Source of the DNA: DATJPD01 sp036394195
GTDB taxonomy: Bacteria > Pseudomonadota > Alphaproteobacteria > CACIAM-22H2
Length of the DNA stretch: 15,938 nucleotides
Direction of reading: 5' to 3'
Assembly: GCA_036394195.1 (NCBI GenBank)
Contig: DASWFO010000026.1
Location: 1 to 15,938, forward strand
Part shown: positions 7,724-14,248 of the stretch, in pieces
Layout: every line of letters begins with the position of its first letter
How positions within the stretch are numbered: position 1 is the stretch's first letter
Position numbers and translations under genes: made by a program
Notes under the pieces: model-generated
The model's input: only the letters and a program-made list of their open reading frames with translations
What the model was told of the DNA's origin: nothing
Databases searched by the model: none

Positions 7724-8503
7724 ATGGAGGCCGGCGCTAAACAGGCCTCGTTCGCCCACCGGGCGGTTCGCGGTTTGGCGACGGTCGTCATCGCCGTCGT
7801 CGTCCTCGGCCTGCTGTGGCAGGCGGCCATCGTCGCGTTCGCGCTGCCGTCGTTCATCGTGCCGACCCCTTGGAGCGTGGTCGTCGCGGCCGCCGAGAAT
7901 TACCCGATACTGCTGCGGCAAGGTGGGGTCACGCTCGGTGCCGCCGCTCTCGGTCTGTCGGTCAGCTTGGTTCTGGCGGCTCTGCTGTCGATGGCGTTCG
8001 TGGCCAACCGCCTGGCGATGCAGGCGACGATGCCGCTGGTGATTGCCTTCCGCTCGGCGCCGGTCGTTGCCATAGCGCCGATCGTGATGCTGCTCGTGGG
8101 CCGCGGCATCGGGACCAGCGTCGTGGTCGTGGTCATCATCTCGTTCTTTCCGCTGCTGGTGAACCTGATGCGCGGCCTCGCCGCGATCGACCGCAACACG
8201 GTTGAGCTGCTGCGGGTCTACGGCGCGTCGCGCACGCAGCAGCTTCGCCTGCTGCGAATTCCCTTCGCCCTGCCGTTCCTGTTCACCGGCCTGCGCGTCG
8301 CCGCCGCGAACGCGCTCCTCGGCGCGATGCTCTCGGAATGGATCACCGGATCGAAGGGCCTCGGCTATCTGATCCTGAATGCCGCCGAGCTGCGCGAGAT
8401 CGAGCTGCTGTGGGCGGCGGTGCTGACCGCGGTCGCCATTGCGCTCGCCGTGTTCCGCGCGACCTCGGCTGGCGAGCGCGGGCTCGTCTATTGGCGGCAC
8501 TGA
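7724..8503 (+). CDS. ABC transporter permease 2 (BPD type)
   Basis: A 259-residue integral membrane permease, second half of the importer channel. Transmembrane stretches are visible near residues 18-40, 70-93, 101-125 and 132-149, with the ATPase-contact loop around 161-190 (ELLRVYGASRTQQLRLL, then IPFALPFLFTG). The open frame extends far upstream, to about 7025, but that part overlaps permease 1 in another frame and encodes Arg-rich non-membrane sequence. The ATG at 7724, two bases after the permease 1 stop, is therefore chosen as the start. It is the last gene of the operon; a stem-loop follows three bases after its stop codon. Confidence 0.92.
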   Translation: MEAGAKQASFAHRAVRGLATVVIAVVVLGLLWQAAIVAFALPSFIVPTPWSVVVAAAENYPILLRQGGVTLGAAALGLSVSLVLAALLSMAFVANRLAMQATMPLVIAFRSAPVVAIAPIVMLLVGRGIGTSVVVVVIISFFPLLVNLMRGLAAIDRNTVELLRVYGASRTQQLRLLRIPFALPFLFTGLRVAAANALLGAMLSEWITGSKGLGYLILNAAELREIELLWAAVLTAVAIALAVFRATSAGERGLVYWRH

Positions 8504-8505
8504 TC

Positions 8506-8523
8506 CGGCGATTGTGATCGCCG
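8506..8523 (+). terminator. Stem-loop after the ABC transporter operon
   Basis: A perfect 7-bp stem, CGGCGAT pairing with ATCGCCG around the loop TGTG, lies just after the permease 2 stop codon. No run of T follows, so it may be a weak or Rho-assisted terminator or an mRNA 3'-end stabiliser. Confidence 0.5.
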
Positions 8524-8633
8524 TCACACCGGGCCGCTCGGCACATGGCTCGTTTGCGCATTTCTCATGTTAATGCGGGGGCGACGCGTCCCATCTCTGG
8601 GTGGCGTCAACCACCGCGACAGACGGCCGTGCC

Positions 8634-8837
8634 ATGAGTACCCTCAAACACCACGTGATGATGGCGGATCACTACGTCACTTTGTCGAACGCAGCGGAAG
8701 ACTACGCGGCGTTTCAGTTCTATCACACGCTGGCGCTCCACCACCTGGAGGAAGCCCACAAGCACGAGGCCGACGGCGCGCTCGTCGAGCGTGAGGTCCC
8801 CGAGCTGCGGAAGATCCTCGAGAAGCACACGCCCTGA
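8634..8837 (+). CDS. Small hypothetical protein, 67 residues
   Basis: I do not recognise this protein. The ATG at 8634 gives 67 residues beginning MSTLKHHVMMADHYVTL; an in-frame GTG at 8601 would add 11 residues of Thr/Ala/Asp-rich sequence with no better ribosome-binding site. The product is hydrophilic and likely all helical, rich in His and Glu, with pairs such as HHLEEAHKHE that could bind metal, although His is also common by chance in such helices. No signal peptide or membrane segment is seen. It stands alone between the catabolic operon and the convergent rpoH gene and shares a terminator-like hairpin with it. The lack of stops and amphipathic pattern favour a real gene. Confidence 0.55.
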   Translation: MSTLKHHVMMADHYVTLSNAAEDYAAFQFYHTLALHHLEEAHKHEADGALVEREVPELRKILEKHTP

Positions 8838-8854
8838 GCCGCTGCCGGCGGCTC
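8836..8854. terminator. Bidirectional hairpin between convergent genes
   Basis: A perfect 7-bp stem, GAGCCGC (8836-8842) with GCGGCTC (8848-8854) around the loop TGCCG, fills the whole 17-bp gap between the small + strand gene and the - strand rpoH gene. It overlaps the first gene's stop codon and abuts the other's. On the + strand it is followed by TTATAA rather than a clean T-run, so termination strength is uncertain. Confidence 0.55.
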
Positions 8855-9790
8855 TTATAAGGCCTTTTCGGTATGGCCGCGGCTGGGCTGCGCGGCGTGT
8901 CGCCTGGCCAGCGGGCCAGGCTCAGGGGACGCGGCGATGATGTCGAGGTAAACCCGCCGCCGCACCTTCTTGAGCGCCCGTGCCTCGACCTGGCGGACAT
9001 GCTCGGGCGACACGTCATACCGGGACCCGAGCTCGCATAAGGTCGCCGGCTTGTCCCGGAAGCGACGCTCCCGGATGATGTCGCGCTCCCGGGCATCGAG
9101 ATGCTTCAGAGCCCCACGGACGAGGTGGCGCCGCCACCGCCGTTCAGAACGCTCGCCCACGACCGTCTCCTGATCCGGCGCGTCGTCGGGCAACATACCG
9201 AGCCATTCGCCCTTGTCTTCGCCGTCTCTGCCCTTCATTGGAGCGTTGAGCGAATAATCCGGCGCGGCAAGCCGCTGATTCATGCTGACGACATCGGCTT
9301 CGGAAACGCCCAGCTCGGCCGCGATTGTCATGATGATCTCCGGCGAGAGATCGCCTTCGGTCATCGGCTGCAGCCGCCCCTTGAGCCTGCGCAGATTGAA
9401 GAACAGTTTTTTCTGGGCCGCGGTTGTCCCCATCTTCACCAGCGAGCGGGAGCCCAGGATGTATTCCGTGATGACGAAGCGGATCCACCAGATCGCATAG
9501 GTCGTCAGGCGGAACCCACGATCGGGGTCGAAGCGTTTGACGGCGTGGAGCATGCCGACGCTGCCCTCGGAGACCAGGTCGGCCATCGGATGACCGTAGC
9601 CGCGATACCTCAGGGCGATTTTGACAACGAACCGGAGATGGCAGGCAACCAGGCGCTGCATCGCATCGACGTCGCCACGCTCTCGCCAGCGCTTGGCGAG
9701 CGCGTATTCTTCCTCTGCGGTCAACACAGGGAGCTTGTGCATCGTCTGCAGATATCCAACGAGCCCCCCGTCAGACGTCGCTCGTGTCAC
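8855..9790 (-). CDS. rpoH: RNA polymerase sigma factor, RpoH (sigma-32) family
   Basis: A 311-residue heat-shock-type sigma factor. Region 1.2 begins GLVGYLQTM; region 2 spans about 45-118, with LVSEGSVGMLHAVKRFDPDRG and the RpoH-like region 2.4 TTYAIWWIRFVITEYILGSR followed by SLVKMGTT. The diagnostic RpoH box QKKLFFNLR is at 126-134. Region 4 lies at about 230-278 (LDARERDIIRERR, helix-turn-helix SPEHVRQVEARALKKV). Residues after 285 form a basic tail not needed for the fold. The GTG start is favoured by a strong AAGGAG ribosome-binding site eight bases upstream. Alphaproteobacteria often carry two or more rpoH copies, with the secondary one serving oxidative or other stresses. This copy stands beside a regulator and a redox operon rather than housekeeping genes, so a secondary paralogue is likely (inference). 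A tandem CpxR-like box lies 60 bp upstream. Confidence 0.92.
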   Translation of the reverse strand: MTRATSDGGLVGYLQTMHKLPVLTAEEEYALAKRWRERGDVDAMQRLVACHLRFVVKIALRYRGYGHPMADLVSEGSVGMLHAVKRFDPDRGFRLTTYAIWWIRFVITEYILGSRSLVKMGTTAAQKKLFFNLRRLKGRLQPMTEGDLSPEIIMTIAAELGVSEADVVSMNQRLAAPDYSLNAPMKGRDGEDKGEWLGMLPDDAPDQETVVGERSERRWRRHLVRGALKHLDARERDIIRERRFRDKPATLCELGSRYDVSPEHVRQVEARALKKVRRRVYLDIIAASPEPGPLARRHAAQPSRGHTEKAL

Positions 9791-9798
9791 AGTCTCAA

Positions 9799-9804
9799 CT
9801 CCTT
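9799..9804 (-). promoter_or_regulatory. Ribosome-binding site of rpoH
   Basis: AAGGAG on the - strand, eight bases before the GTG at 9790. It is close to the ideal Shine-Dalgarno and decides the non-ATG start for the sigma factor. Confidence 0.75.
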
Positions 9805-9846
9805 GTGTCAGAGGCAGGACAATCCTTACCCGCCGTGCACGCCGTC

Positions 9847-9890
9847 GCGAGTGAAGCCGGGTAAATTGCGGTAAATTATGGTGAAGTGCG
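9847..9890 (+). promoter_or_regulatory. CpxR-like tandem box A, upstream of rpoH and of the winged-helix regulator
   Basis: Four pentamers GTGAA, GTAAA, GTAAA and GTGAA begin at 9851, 9861, 9871 and 9881, an exact 10-bp period, and each ten-base unit ends in G. The middle pair is GTAAA-N5-GTAAA, the consensus described for the OmpR-family regulator CpxR. The block ends 60 bp before the rpoH start and lies about 160 bp before the divergent regulator start. A second copy, 36 of 44 bases identical by eye, lies at the same distance and relative orientation from the peroxidase gene at 11799. Periodic half-sites on one DNA face are typical operator structure for winged-helix regulators. The binding protein is not proven. 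Confidence 0.7.
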
Positions 9891-9923
9891 GCCGGCGCCC
9901 CTCCCGACGGCCGCGCGAGGGGG

Positions 9924-9977
9924 TAACGAAGACGTTATTGGCGAGGGATCGGTAGGATAACTCTCATACGACCGTAT
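9924..9977. promoter_or_regulatory. Two short palindromes in the rpoH-regulator divergent region
   Basis: This AT-richer part of the 262-bp divergent gap has TAACG-AAGA-CGTTA (9924-9937) and ATACG-AC-CGTAT (9966-9977). The second overlaps TATAGT (9975-9980), a possible -10 for the regulator gene, but no good -35 lies 16-18 bases before it. They may be operators or part of the promoter; each is short enough to occur by chance. Confidence 0.3.
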
Positions 9978-10052
9978 AGTGCGGCTGAATCGGGCTTGTT
10001 ATTGCGTGTGCTCGATCCCTAAGTCTAAGAGTGGGTTGTCGAAGGAGACCCA

Positions 10053-11543
10053 GTGATCATCGATCGCTTTACGGTTTCACCGGAGCCCGCGGTGTCGTTC
10101 GGCCCGTTCCGCCTGCTGTTGAAGCAGCGGCTCCTGCTGCAAGGAGAGCAGCCCCTCCGGCTAGGCAGTCGTGCCTTGGACCTGCTGATCGCGCTGGTCG
10201 AGCGCGCCGGCGAGCTCGTCAGCAAAAAGGAGCTCATGGCCCGCGTGTGGCCCGACACCGTGGTCGAGGAATGCAACATCAAGGTCCATATTGCCTCACT
10301 CCGCCGAGCCCTGGCGGACGGCCAGTCTGGCCACAGATATCTCGCGACGGTCCCCGGGCGGGGATACCGGTTTGTCGCCCCGGTCGTGTTTACAGATGAA
10401 CCCGTGGCCCTCCCCCGGCGCCGGCACAATCTGCCGGCGCGGCTGTCCCGGTTGATCGGCCGCGCCGACGCGGTGAGCAAGCTCGCCGGTCTGTTGCCGC
10501 GGCAGCGCTTTGTCACAATCGTCGGCACGGGCGGGATCGGCAAGACGTCGGTGGCGCTCGCCGTCGCCGAGAAGCTGATGGCGAATTATGAGCACGGCGG
10601 CTGGCTGATCGAGCTGGGACATCTCGCTGACCCTGCCCTGGTGCCGGTCGCCCTCGCCAGCGCGCTCGGAATGGAGCCCAAGACGCCCCTCCCCGAGTTG
10701 ATCGCGTCGATCAGCGAAAAGCAGATATTGCTGGTCCTCGACAATTGCGAACACGTCATAGAGGCCGCCGCGGCCCTCGCCGTGTCCGTGCTGAAGGCGG
10801 CACCGGGCGCGCAGGTCCTGGCGACCAGCCGCGAACCCCTGGGCGCCGAAGGCGAGCGCGTCCAGCGCCTGGCGCCGCTGGCAAGCCCTCCTCCCTGGCA
10901 GCGGATGAGCCCGGCCGAGGTGCTGAGGTTCCCCGCCGTCCGGCTGTTCGTCGAGCGCGCGACGAGCACGGGCGAAATCGCGCTCAGCGACGGAGAGGCG
11001 CCGCTCGTGGCCGAGATCTGTCGCAAGCTGGACGGTCTCCCCTTGGCAATCGAGTTGGCCGCCGCCCGAGTGAGTGCACTGGGGATCCGCGGGCTTACAT
11101 CGCATCTGGACAATCGGTCGTGGCTGCGGACGAGCGGCCACCGCGCGGGACCGGCCCGCCACCAGAGCATGAGCGCCGCGCTCGACTGGAGCTATGGCCT
11201 CCTGACCACGGGCGAACAGACCTTCCTGCGACGTCTCGCGATTTTCCCGGGCGCGTTCACGTTCAGGGCCGCCGCCGCGGTTGCCGCGGATATCGACAAT
11301 TCCGAATTCGACGTCGTCGACCGGGTGACCAAGCTCGTGGCGAAGTCCCTGATCACGGCGGAAGGAGGAGGCCCCGAGCCGCGCTTCCGCCTGTTCGAGA
11401 CCACCCGCGCCTATGTCCTGAAAAAGCTCGCCGAGAGCGGCGAAGGTGCCACGATTTGGCAGCGCTCCACGGCGTACCGCCGGTCTGCGGCATATCATCG
11501 TGACGTATTGGAGGCAGCGGCCTTATTGGAAGCCGCGGCCTGA
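10053..11543 (+). CDS. Winged-helix (OmpR/PhoB-type) regulator fused to NB-ARC-like ATPase, short form
   Basis: A 496-residue regulator. Residues about 14-110 form a Trans_reg_C winged helix (VSFGPFRL, LGSRALDLLIALVERAGELV, then IKVHIASLRRAL and ending YLATVPGRGYRFVAPV). A signal-transduction P-loop ATPase follows: LIGRADAV, Walker A GTGGIGKT (158-165), Walker B ILLVLDNCEHV (225-235), ATSREPL (257-263) and GLPLAIELAAAR, then LDWSYGLLTTGEQTFLRRLAIFPGAF and the FRLFETTRAYVLKKLAESGE segment. Related proteins usually run to about 900-1000 residues with a large TPR-like sensor domain; this one stops just after the ATPase/winged-helix region at an Ala-rich LEAAALLEAAA tail. GTG at 10053 has an AAGGAG site five bases upstream. 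Divergent from rpoH and upstream of the redox operon, it is the obvious candidate to bind the tandem boxes near both. It has no receiver domain, so it is probably controlled by ATP or ligand binding (inference). Confidence 0.88.
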   Translation: MIIDRFTVSPEPAVSFGPFRLLLKQRLLLQGEQPLRLGSRALDLLIALVERAGELVSKKELMARVWPDTVVEECNIKVHIASLRRALADGQSGHRYLATVPGRGYRFVAPVVFTDEPVALPRRRHNLPARLSRLIGRADAVSKLAGLLPRQRFVTIVGTGGIGKTSVALAVAEKLMANYEHGGWLIELGHLADPALVPVALASALGMEPKTPLPELIASISEKQILLVLDNCEHVIEAAAALAVSVLKAAPGAQVLATSREPLGAEGERVQRLAPLASPPPWQRMSPAEVLRFPAVRLFVERATSTGEIALSDGEAPLVAEICRKLDGLPLAIELAAARVSALGIRGLTSHLDNRSWLRTSGHRAGPARHQSMSAALDWSYGLLTTGEQTFLRRLAIFPGAFTFRAAAAVAADIDNSEFDVVDRVTKLVAKSLITAEGGGPEPRFRLFETTRAYVLKKLAESGEGATIWQRSTAYRRSAAYHRDVLEAAALLEAAA

Positions 11544-11569
11544 CTCGTCCAAGCCGCCGGTCACCGCGG
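11533..11569 (+). terminator. Possible stem-loop at the end of the regulator gene
   Basis: CCGCGG-CC-TGAC (11533-11544) can pair with GTCA-CCGCGG (11560-11569), leaving a two-base bulge and a 15-base loop. It overlaps the stop codon. There is no T-run, so this is a weak candidate. Confidence 0.25.
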
Positions 11570-11604
11570 CCCATCCCCGAGCCGCAGGCTCACGCAAGCA
11601 CCGA

Positions 11605-11640
11605 GCTAAGTTGGGCTAATCCCGGCAATCGTGGTCAGCC
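11605..11640 (+). promoter_or_regulatory. Degenerate third copy of the tandem box (box B)
   Basis: In the 255-bp gap before the peroxidase gene, GCTAA, GCTAA and GCAAT begin at 11605, 11615 and 11625, again at 10-bp spacing. Aligned with the reverse complement of box C (11697-11736), about 27 of 35 positions match with a single-base gap. It faces box C in inverted orientation about 60 bp away. It lacks the GTAAA core and may be a decayed site or chance resemblance. Confidence 0.35.
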
Positions 11641-11696
11641 CGGCAGCGGGTGACCGCGCCCGGTTGAAGCCGGCCGCGGCGGGCACTCGGCACTTG

Positions 11697-11740
11697 CGCG
11701 CTTCACCACGATTTACCGAGATTTACCCGACTTAACTCAC
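11697..11740 (-). promoter_or_regulatory. CpxR-like tandem box C, upstream of the cytochrome c peroxidase operon
   Basis: Read on the - strand, pentamers GTTAA, GTAAA, GTAAA and GTGAA begin at 11736, 11726, 11716 and 11706, an exact 10-bp period. The block matches box A at 36 of 44 positions by eye, including the GTAAA-N5-GTAAA centre. Its near edge is about 60 bp from the ATG at 11799, the same spacing and relative orientation as box A has to rpoH. Identity falls off toward the start codons, so the shared block is specific to the box and not a larger duplication. Confidence 0.7.
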
Positions 11741-11798
11741 ACAGCGCGGTGATTCCAGTTAGCACTTGGCCTGCTGACGATCGCGATTAGGAGTACTC

Positions 11799-13091
11799 AT
11801 GCCAAGCTCGCGGCTATGGATCGCTGCCGGCGCCATGTTCGCCTCGGCGCTCGTGCTCGAAGCACCGACGACACAATCGGCGGAAGACGGGGCGCACTCC
11901 ATCCCCGGCAATCTGCCGATCGGCGTTTCCCGGGACCTCTATGCCATCAGCGTGCCGCCTGACCGGGTGCCGTCCCCCGAAGCGATTGCCCTCGGCGAGA
12001 AACTGTTCAGCGACAAACGGCTCTCGTCGGACGGCACGGTCTCCTGCGATACCTGCCACGACACCAAGGCGGGCTTCACGGATCATCGAGCCGACAACGC
12101 CACCTCTGCCGGCGTCGGCGACCAGCACGGGTCACGCAACACGCCGACGGTGTTGAACTCCATGTTCCACGCCTCGCAGTTCTGGGACGGCCGTGCGGCC
12201 ACGCTCGAGGACCAGGCGAAGCTCCCGATCCTCAACCCGGTCGAAATGGGCCAAAAGAGTCCCGGGGATGTCGTCGCTGCCGTGCGGGCCATTCCGGAAT
12301 ATGCGCAGGCCTTCAAAGCGATCTACGGCCGGGACGCCACCTATGATGACCTGGCCTCGGCGATCGCCGCCTTCGAGCGCACGCTCTACTCCGGCAATTC
12401 TCCCTTCGACCGCTTTCTCGCCGGCGACGCGCATGCCATCGACGACTCCGCCCAGCGTGGCTGGGCGCTGTTCAACGGCAAGGGGCGCTGCGCCAGTTGT
12501 CACCAGTTCAACGCCGTGAATCCGTTGTTCTCCGACCAGAAATTCCACAACATCGGCATCGCCGCGCATAAGCAGAACTTCGCCGAGCTGGCGCACAAGG
12601 CACTCGGGGTGATCAATACTCTTTCCGCGCAGCAGGTCGACGACCTCGCCTTGCAGACCGGCTATTCCGAGCTCGGTCGGTTCCTGATCACCAAGAACGA
12701 AACCGACGTCGGCGCCTTCAAGACCGAGACGCTCCGCAATATCGGGATCACTGGTCCCTATATGCACGACGGGTCGCTGACGACGCTGTGGGACGTGATG
12801 GACCACTACAACAAAGGCGGCGTGCCCAATCCCTATCTCGACGGCGGCATGCAGCGGCTGGGACTGACCGAAAACGAAATCGACGACCTGGTCGCATTCC
12901 TGTTCGCGCTCACCGACGATCGGTGGACGGACCTCAACAAACAGGAGATGGCGCGCCAGACCGCGCTCAAGACGACCCGGACCCAGCGTGACATCGCGGT
13001 GGTCGAGGGCAAGCAGGGCGATCTCGGCGATGTCGGGCCCAACCCGGACCTGAGAAATCCCGCGACGATCGGCGCGTTCGGCATTTTCTAG
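11799..13091 (+). CDS. Di-heme cytochrome c peroxidase/MauG-family protein
   Basis: A 430-residue periplasmic protein with a signal peptide of about 28 residues. Two heme c sites are present: Cys83-Asp-Thr-Cys-His87 (followed by GFTDH) and Cys231-Ala-Ser-Cys-His235. The family signature SRNTPTVLNSMFHASQFWDGR and the C-terminal TETLRNIGITGPYMHDGSL with TLWDVMDHYNKGG are clear. Classical CcpA enzymes reduce hydrogen peroxide using cytochrome c electrons; MauG and MbnH relatives instead oxidise protein residues. The segment after PYMHDG has Tyr337 in DHYNKGG and lacks the usual M-x3-QLG of CcpA, which leans toward the MauG-like side (inference). AGGAG lies five bases before the ATG. The gene opens an operon with a phosphoesterase, a cytochrome c and a molybdenum hydroxylase, and a tandem CpxR-like box lies about 60 bp upstream. 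Confidence 0.92.
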   Translation: MPSSRLWIAAGAMFASALVLEAPTTQSAEDGAHSIPGNLPIGVSRDLYAISVPPDRVPSPEAIALGEKLFSDKRLSSDGTVSCDTCHDTKAGFTDHRADNATSAGVGDQHGSRNTPTVLNSMFHASQFWDGRAATLEDQAKLPILNPVEMGQKSPGDVVAAVRAIPEYAQAFKAIYGRDATYDDLASAIAAFERTLYSGNSPFDRFLAGDAHAIDDSAQRGWALFNGKGRCASCHQFNAVNPLFSDQKFHNIGIAAHKQNFAELAHKALGVINTLSAQQVDDLALQTGYSELGRFLITKNETDVGAFKTETLRNIGITGPYMHDGSLTTLWDVMDHYNKGGVPNPYLDGGMQRLGLTENEIDDLVAFLFALTDDRWTDLNKQEMARQTALKTTRTQRDIAVVEGKQGDLGDVGPNPDLRNPATIGAFGIF

Positions 13092-13103
13092 GAGGTTCGA
13101 GGC

Positions 13104-14234
13104 ATGTCGCCACGGCATAAGAGCATCGAGACCAAGCATTACGAGGAGCGCGACTCCTTCTTCCGGCAGCTTGCCCGCCTTGGATCGCAGTCGCGGCGCG
13201 GCTTTCTCAAATTGGCCGGCATCTCCGCCGGGATCGCGGCGGCCAAGGGACTGGTCACGCCGCACAGCTTTCAGCTCATCAGCGTCGCACAAGCCCAGGG
13301 CACCGTCACGCCGGGATTCACCTTTGCCTACATCTCCGACACCCACATGTACGTCAAGGAGCTGAACGACCGCTTCGTGCGCTCGACCCTGAAGGCGGTT
13401 GACGACGTCAACGCGCTCGACCCGCAGCCGGACTTCGTCATCTTCGGCGGCGACCTGGCCCAAACAGGGACCCGGGCGGAGCTCGATCAGGGCGCTCAGA
13501 TCCTGAAGGGGCTCAAGGCGCCGGTGAAGATGCAAGTCGGCGAGCATGACTGGTTTCTCGACATGGGCGAGCACTGGCGGTCGCTGTTTGGCAGCCCGAC
13601 CTATTCCTTCGACCACAAGGGAGTGCATTTCGTCACCCTCATGAGCGTCAACGAGCCGGACTTCTGGACGGCGCGCGGCATGACGCCCGAGCAGCGCATG
13701 GCGACCGTTGCCGGGCTCGACAATGCGGTTCAGGGCCGCTTCGAAGTCGGCCCAGAAGGGCGTTCCTGGCTCCGGGACGACCTGGCCAAGGTCAATCCGC
13801 ATACGCCGGTCGTCATCTTCTCGCACTCGCCGCTCTACAAGTACTACCGCAATTGGAACTTCTGGACGGAAGACGCTGAGCCGGTGCAGGCCGTCCTGGC
13901 CAAGTTCGACAACGTCACCGTCATCCACGGCCACACCCATCAGATGCTAGAGAACCGCATCGGCAACATCAATTTCTACGGGATGTTGTCGACGGCCTGG
14001 CCCTGGCCCTATGCGCCGGAAGGATTGCCCCGGCTCACCGTCCAGATGAATCGAGCGGACCCGTTCAACGCCTTCGACGCGTGCGGCGACGGCCAGTTCA
14101 ACATGCAAACCTCGGGCATGGTGGACCTGCTGCACAATCTCTGGAACCGCGATCCCGTCAGCATTCGGGCCAGCTATCTGAGCTCGCACGGGAGCAAGGC
14201 CCGGCCGCCTGCGGCGACGCTCCCCAGCTATTAG
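13104..14234 (+). CDS. Tat-exported calcineurin-type metallophosphoesterase with altered metal motif
   Basis: A 376-residue exported protein. A long N-region precedes the Tat motif SRRGFLK (residues 30-36), with cleavage probably after AQA near residue 65. The phosphoesterase motifs follow in order: Asp79-x-His81 (ISDTH), Gly-Gly-Asp117, then GEHD at 146-149, His241 (FSHSP) and Gly276-His-Thr-His279. The third motif is normally GNHD/E, where Asn bridges or binds a metal; here Glu147 replaces it. This could change the metal set or abolish hydrolysis in favour of another role. The rest of the fold is of normal length, with a C-terminal segment AFDACGDGQFNMQTSGM of unknown purpose. AGGAGG lies eight bases before the ATG and the gap to the peroxidase gene is 12 bp, so the two are co-transcribed. 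Its substrate is unknown. Confidence 0.88.
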   Translation: MSPRHKSIETKHYEERDSFFRQLARLGSQSRRGFLKLAGISAGIAAAKGLVTPHSFQLISVAQAQGTVTPGFTFAYISDTHMYVKELNDRFVRSTLKAVDDVNALDPQPDFVIFGGDLAQTGTRAELDQGAQILKGLKAPVKMQVGEHDWFLDMGEHWRSLFGSPTYSFDHKGVHFVTLMSVNEPDFWTARGMTPEQRMATVAGLDNAVQGRFEVGPEGRSWLRDDLAKVNPHTPVVIFSHSPLYKYYRNWNFWTEDAEPVQAVLAKFDNVTVIHGHTHQMLENRIGNINFYGMLSTAWPWPYAPEGLPRLTVQMNRADPFNAFDACGDGQFNMQTSGMVDLLHNLWNRDPVSIRASYLSSHGSKARPPAATLPSY

Positions 14235-14248
14235 GGAAAGAACCACGA

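Noticed and set aside
9847..11740. Boxes A and C as terminal inverted repeats of a mobile element carrying the regulator
   Set aside because: The geometry alone would fit, but there is no transposase, no flanking target duplication that I can see, and the internal 10-bp periodicity plus equal promoter spacing fit operator sites better.
12132..13940. A 602-codon open frame on the - strand across the peroxidase and phosphoesterase genes
   Set aside because: It spans two well-supported + strand genes and the gap between them, and has no family motifs. It is a GC-driven shadow.
14081..14248. Upstream extension of the cytochrome c open frame
   Set aside because: It overlaps the phosphoesterase gene; a ribosome-binding site and signal peptide support the ATG at 14249.
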